7,165 bases of DNA from Candidatus Omnitrophota bacterium (GTDB lineage: Bacteria > Omnitrophota > Gorgyraeia > Zapsychrales > JANLHA01): contig JANLHA010000256.1 in assembly GCA_024653845.1 (NCBI GenBank), positions 1-7,165 on the forward strand, given 5' to 3'. Shown here piece by piece: positions 5,334-7,165 of this stretch (position 1 is the first letter of the stretch; each line of letters starts with the position of its first letter). A program made the translations under genes and the position numbers. Under the pieces are notes generated by a model. The model was not told the origin of the DNA. It ran no database searches and worked only from the letters and a program-made list of their open reading frames with translations.

Positions 5334-7094
5334 CTACTCCTGATGGAACTTTTTACGTAAAACCCCTTGCAACTCTCCAGCCAAATCATGTCTTCCTAGC
5401 TTTTCCAGACGACTGATCTGTTCCCAAGCCTGATCATCCTTAAGATCTCCATAAGCCTCACCCAAAGCAAAAATGGCTCCTTCATCTTGCGGATTCAATT
5501 CAAGGGCTTTCTGATAACACTCCACTTCTTCTGCCAATTCTCCTCGATAACTGTGCGCCATCCCTAAGTTGAAATAGGCTAGCGCGTAATGCGGATCGAC
5601 CCCCACGGCTTTCTGATAAAATTCGATCGCTCGGCCAACATCACCTTCTCTTAAATAGACCACTCCCAAATTGTTATACGTTTTAGGATCCTTGGGGTCA
5701 ATTTGTATGGCCTGTTCAAAGTGCTCTTTGGCTTGCTCATATTTTGTCTGTTCCGCATACCATTTCCCCAGATTGATATGAGGACGCGCCTTATGAGGAG
5801 ACTTTCTTGCCGTATCTTCCCACAACAGGATTGGATCGCTCCAAAGCCAATTTCTTGAAACCGCCAGCGTCGATAAAATGATCAGAATCATGGTCAGAGC
5901 CACCGAATAACGCAATGAATTTCTTAATAATTGAGCCAACAGCACAGAAACAAATAGGGCGACTCCCATGATAGCCAAATACATTCGATATTCGGCAATC
6001 ACGTGTCCGATAGGAATCAAACTCGATTCGACACTCAGAGTTAAAAAAAACCAGAGAATCGCAAATGACAAAAGCCGCTGAGAAGAAAACAATCTGATGA
6101 CCAAAATCAACAAGCCTCCTAAGAAGAGAGCACTGAGAAATGTCGTACCATCAAAAATTCCTTTTGAAAGAGGATAGTCATAATCCAAGTTTTGATTGAT
6201 CGGGAATAAAAAAAGTCGCAAATATGTGACGAGAACATTGAGTTCTGTTAAAAAATAATCGTGACGCGTAAACGGCGATGCTGCACGCGAAATATCCACG
6301 TGTACCGATGAGGAATCACCTAGCGCAATCTGAGCAATACGCGTGGATCCGACTGCCTCTAAAGATGTATTCGACAACGTCAAAGGGATGATGCACAGCA
6401 TCAGCAAAAATGGCCATAGAATTCTTAAACGTTTCCTCCATTCCCTTAGAAAAGGCGACCAGAAATAAATTTCAAGAACTGTAAGCATGATTGGGAGCGT
6501 GAAGGTATATTCCTTAGAGAACATCGCCAATACTGCGGTCATCCATGCGCCGATCAAATATTTCCTTTGAGATTGAAGCCGTCCTTTAAGATATAAATTC
6601 AAGGTGCATAAATAAAAAAATCCCGCGAGAATGGCATAGCGTTGAGTTACAAACGTCACGGCTTCCGTTTGCAGAGGATGCGCCACAAAAATTAAGGCTG
6701 TTGCCAGAGCAATTCGAAAAACCGTCGACGGAGAATAAATATTTCTCAGGACAGGAGTGCCGCACAATCCCCCCACAAGGACAAAAACCAACCACGCAGA
6801 TCCCAAATGAATCAGGGCATTGACCACATGATAACCCTGAGCATTAAGGCCATGAAACGCATAATTGAGCGCAAACGTCAATCCCGGGATGAAACGCGTA
6901 TTGAAAGATTTCCAAATGGTTTCGATATCCTTCAGATTTCGAACCGCTGGATTTTCAGAAATAGTCAGAATGTCGTCATAATCGAGGATTTGGAAACCAA
7001 ACGTCGGGAGGTAAATAAATCCCCAGAGAATAAGAATCAAAAGGAAGGCTAATATTTTTTTCTGAAAAGAAACTGTGGGCTGGGCTGAAACCAT
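5334..7094 (-). CDS. TMTC-like polytopic membrane protein with C-terminal TPRs (probable GT-C glycosyltransferase)
   Basis: The 586-residue protein has an N-terminal polytopic part (about residues 14-415, roughly ten hydrophobic segments) and a C-terminal TPR domain. Landmarks of the GT-C/TMTC-like family are visible. An acidic pair sits in the first outer loop (YDD, 39-41). FVAHPLQTEAV (136-146) is followed by TQRYAI, and IAEYRMYLA (366-374) lies deeper in the core. Residues WLWSDPILLWEDT (416-428) form the usual bridge into the repeats. TPRs run at about 437-470, 471-504 and 505-538, with a degenerate fourth after 539 (NLGVVY, NLGMAH, ALGEAY helices). Eukaryotic TMTCs are O-mannosyltransferases; activity and substrate here are inferred. 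The ATG at 7094 has no Shine-Dalgarno: nine consecutive C's precede it directly. MutM follows after 3 nt. A role in polyprenyl-linked sugar transfer, or simply scaffolding, is possible. Confidence 0.8.
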   Translation of the reverse strand: MVSAQPTVSFQKKILAFLLILILWGFIYLPTFGFQILDYDDILTISENPAVRNLKDIETIWKSFNTRFIPGLTFALNYAFHGLNAQGYHVVNALIHLGSAWLVFVLVGGLCGTPVLRNIYSPSTVFRIALATALIFVAHPLQTEAVTFVTQRYAILAGFFYLCTLNLYLKGRLQSQRKYLIGAWMTAVLAMFSKEYTFTLPIMLTVLEIYFWSPFLREWRKRLRILWPFLLMLCIIPLTLSNTSLEAVGSTRIAQIALGDSSSVHVDISRAASPFTRHDYFLTELNVLVTYLRLFLFPINQNLDYDYPLSKGIFDGTTFLSALFLGGLLILVIRLFSSQRLLSFAILWFFLTLSVESSLIPIGHVIAEYRMYLAIMGVALFVSVLLAQLLRNSLRYSVALTMILIILSTLAVSRNWLWSDPILLWEDTARKSPHKARPHINLGKWYAEQTKYEQAKEHFEQAIQIDPKDPKTYNNLGVVYLREGDVGRAIEFYQKAVGVDPHYALAYFNLGMAHSYRGELAEEVECYQKALELNPQDEGAIFALGEAYGDLKDDQAWEQISRLEKLGRHDLAGELQGVLRKKFHQE

Positions 7095-7103
7095 GGGGGG
7101 GGG
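7095..7103. repeat. Homopolymer tract of nine G (C9 on the coding strand)
   Basis: Nine consecutive G's on the plus strand lie directly against the ATG of the TPR membrane protein, between it and the TAA of the preceding gene. The tract occupies the place where a Shine-Dalgarno would normally be. Long C/G runs are prone to slippage in cells and to length errors in sequencing. Confidence 0.9.
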
Positions 7104-7104
7104 C

Positions 7105-7165
7105 TTACAATGAATTCTTCTTTTGGATCTCCTGAATGCATTTTTTCAAAATCCGCGGAAGGTCT
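7105..7165 (-). CDS. C-terminal end of an unidentified upstream gene (5' truncated)
   Basis: The minus strand is open from the window edge (codons from 7164) to TAA at 7107-7105. It encodes DLPRILKKCIQEIQKKNSL, a lysine-rich amphipathic tail typical of a real C-terminus. The stop lies 10 nt before the TPR gene start, matching the tight spacing in this operon. A competing frame on the same strand is also open to the edge (stop at 7051-7049) but would overlap the TPR gene by 46 nt and is less likely. Nineteen residues are too few to name a function. Confidence 0.5.
   Translation of the reverse strand, partial: DLPRILKKCIQEIQKKNSL

Noticed and set aside
5055..5360. Plus-strand ORF of 101 codons opposite the mutM 5' end
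   Set aside because: It covers the complement of MPELPEVET and the end of the TPR gene; it is a shadow.
7049..7165. Second open frame entering from the right edge, containing MHSGDPKEEFIVSPPP
   Set aside because: It would overlap the TPR gene by 46 nt and end in a low-complexity tail; the frame ending at 7105 gives a more natural C-terminus and operon spacing. It is kept only as the alternative in the C9 finding.
1..7165. CRISPR array, transposon, phage, toxin-antitoxin or defence genes
   Set aside because: No regularly spaced direct repeats, transposase or integrase motifs, or defence-type domains were seen on either strand.

Overview
This is a bacterial chromosomal window. It looks like housekeeping sequence, with dense gene packing, ordinary Shine-Dalgarno sites, and tRNA genes that lack an encoded CCA tail. 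Moderate-to-low GC, a TPR-bearing TMTC-like membrane protein, a class 1B pyrimidine module (pyrK-pyrD-pyrF) and GT-C-type membrane proteins would suit an uncultured Gram-negative-type bacterium such as Omnitrophota or a relative. That placement is an impression from gene style and was not tested.

Layout, left to right. (a) 2-964, plus strand: the C-terminal 320 codons of a multi-span membrane protein whose start lies outside the window. It resembles GT39-like glycosyltransferases. (b) 965-1129: a compact non-coding stretch holding four consecutive inverted repeats. The last is a perfect 44-nt palindrome that fits a bidirectional terminator between converging transcription units. (c) 1130-1342, minus strand: tRNA-Asp(GTC) and tRNA-Val(TAC), each preceded by a recognisable sigma-70-like promoter. 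(d) 1385-7165, minus strand: a tightly packed run. In order of transcription it holds the tail of an unidentified gene (ends at 7105), a TMTC-like membrane protein with C-terminal TPRs, mutM, an ICMT/PEMT-type membrane methyltransferase, pyrK, pyrD and pyrF. Gaps are 10, 3, 15, 38, 1 and 31 nt, so it probably forms one operon.

How the genes work together. PyrK and PyrD form the NAD-dependent dihydroorotate dehydrogenase (class 1B), and PyrF performs the last step to UMP. MutM repairs oxidised purines. The TPR membrane protein and the left-hand membrane protein both look like GT-C-type enzymes that would act on lipid-linked sugars at the outer face of the cytoplasmic membrane. Their substrates cannot be read from the sequence.

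I see no CRISPR array, transposase, phage gene, toxin-antitoxin pair or defence system, and no convincing novel system. The points most worth a second look are the C9 tract directly before the TPR gene start, the hairpin cluster beside tRNA-Asp (with short repeats of tRNA-Asp sequence), a 12-bp inverted repeat inside mutM, a T7 run near the end of the methyltransferase gene, and the C-terminal membrane extension of that methyltransferase.
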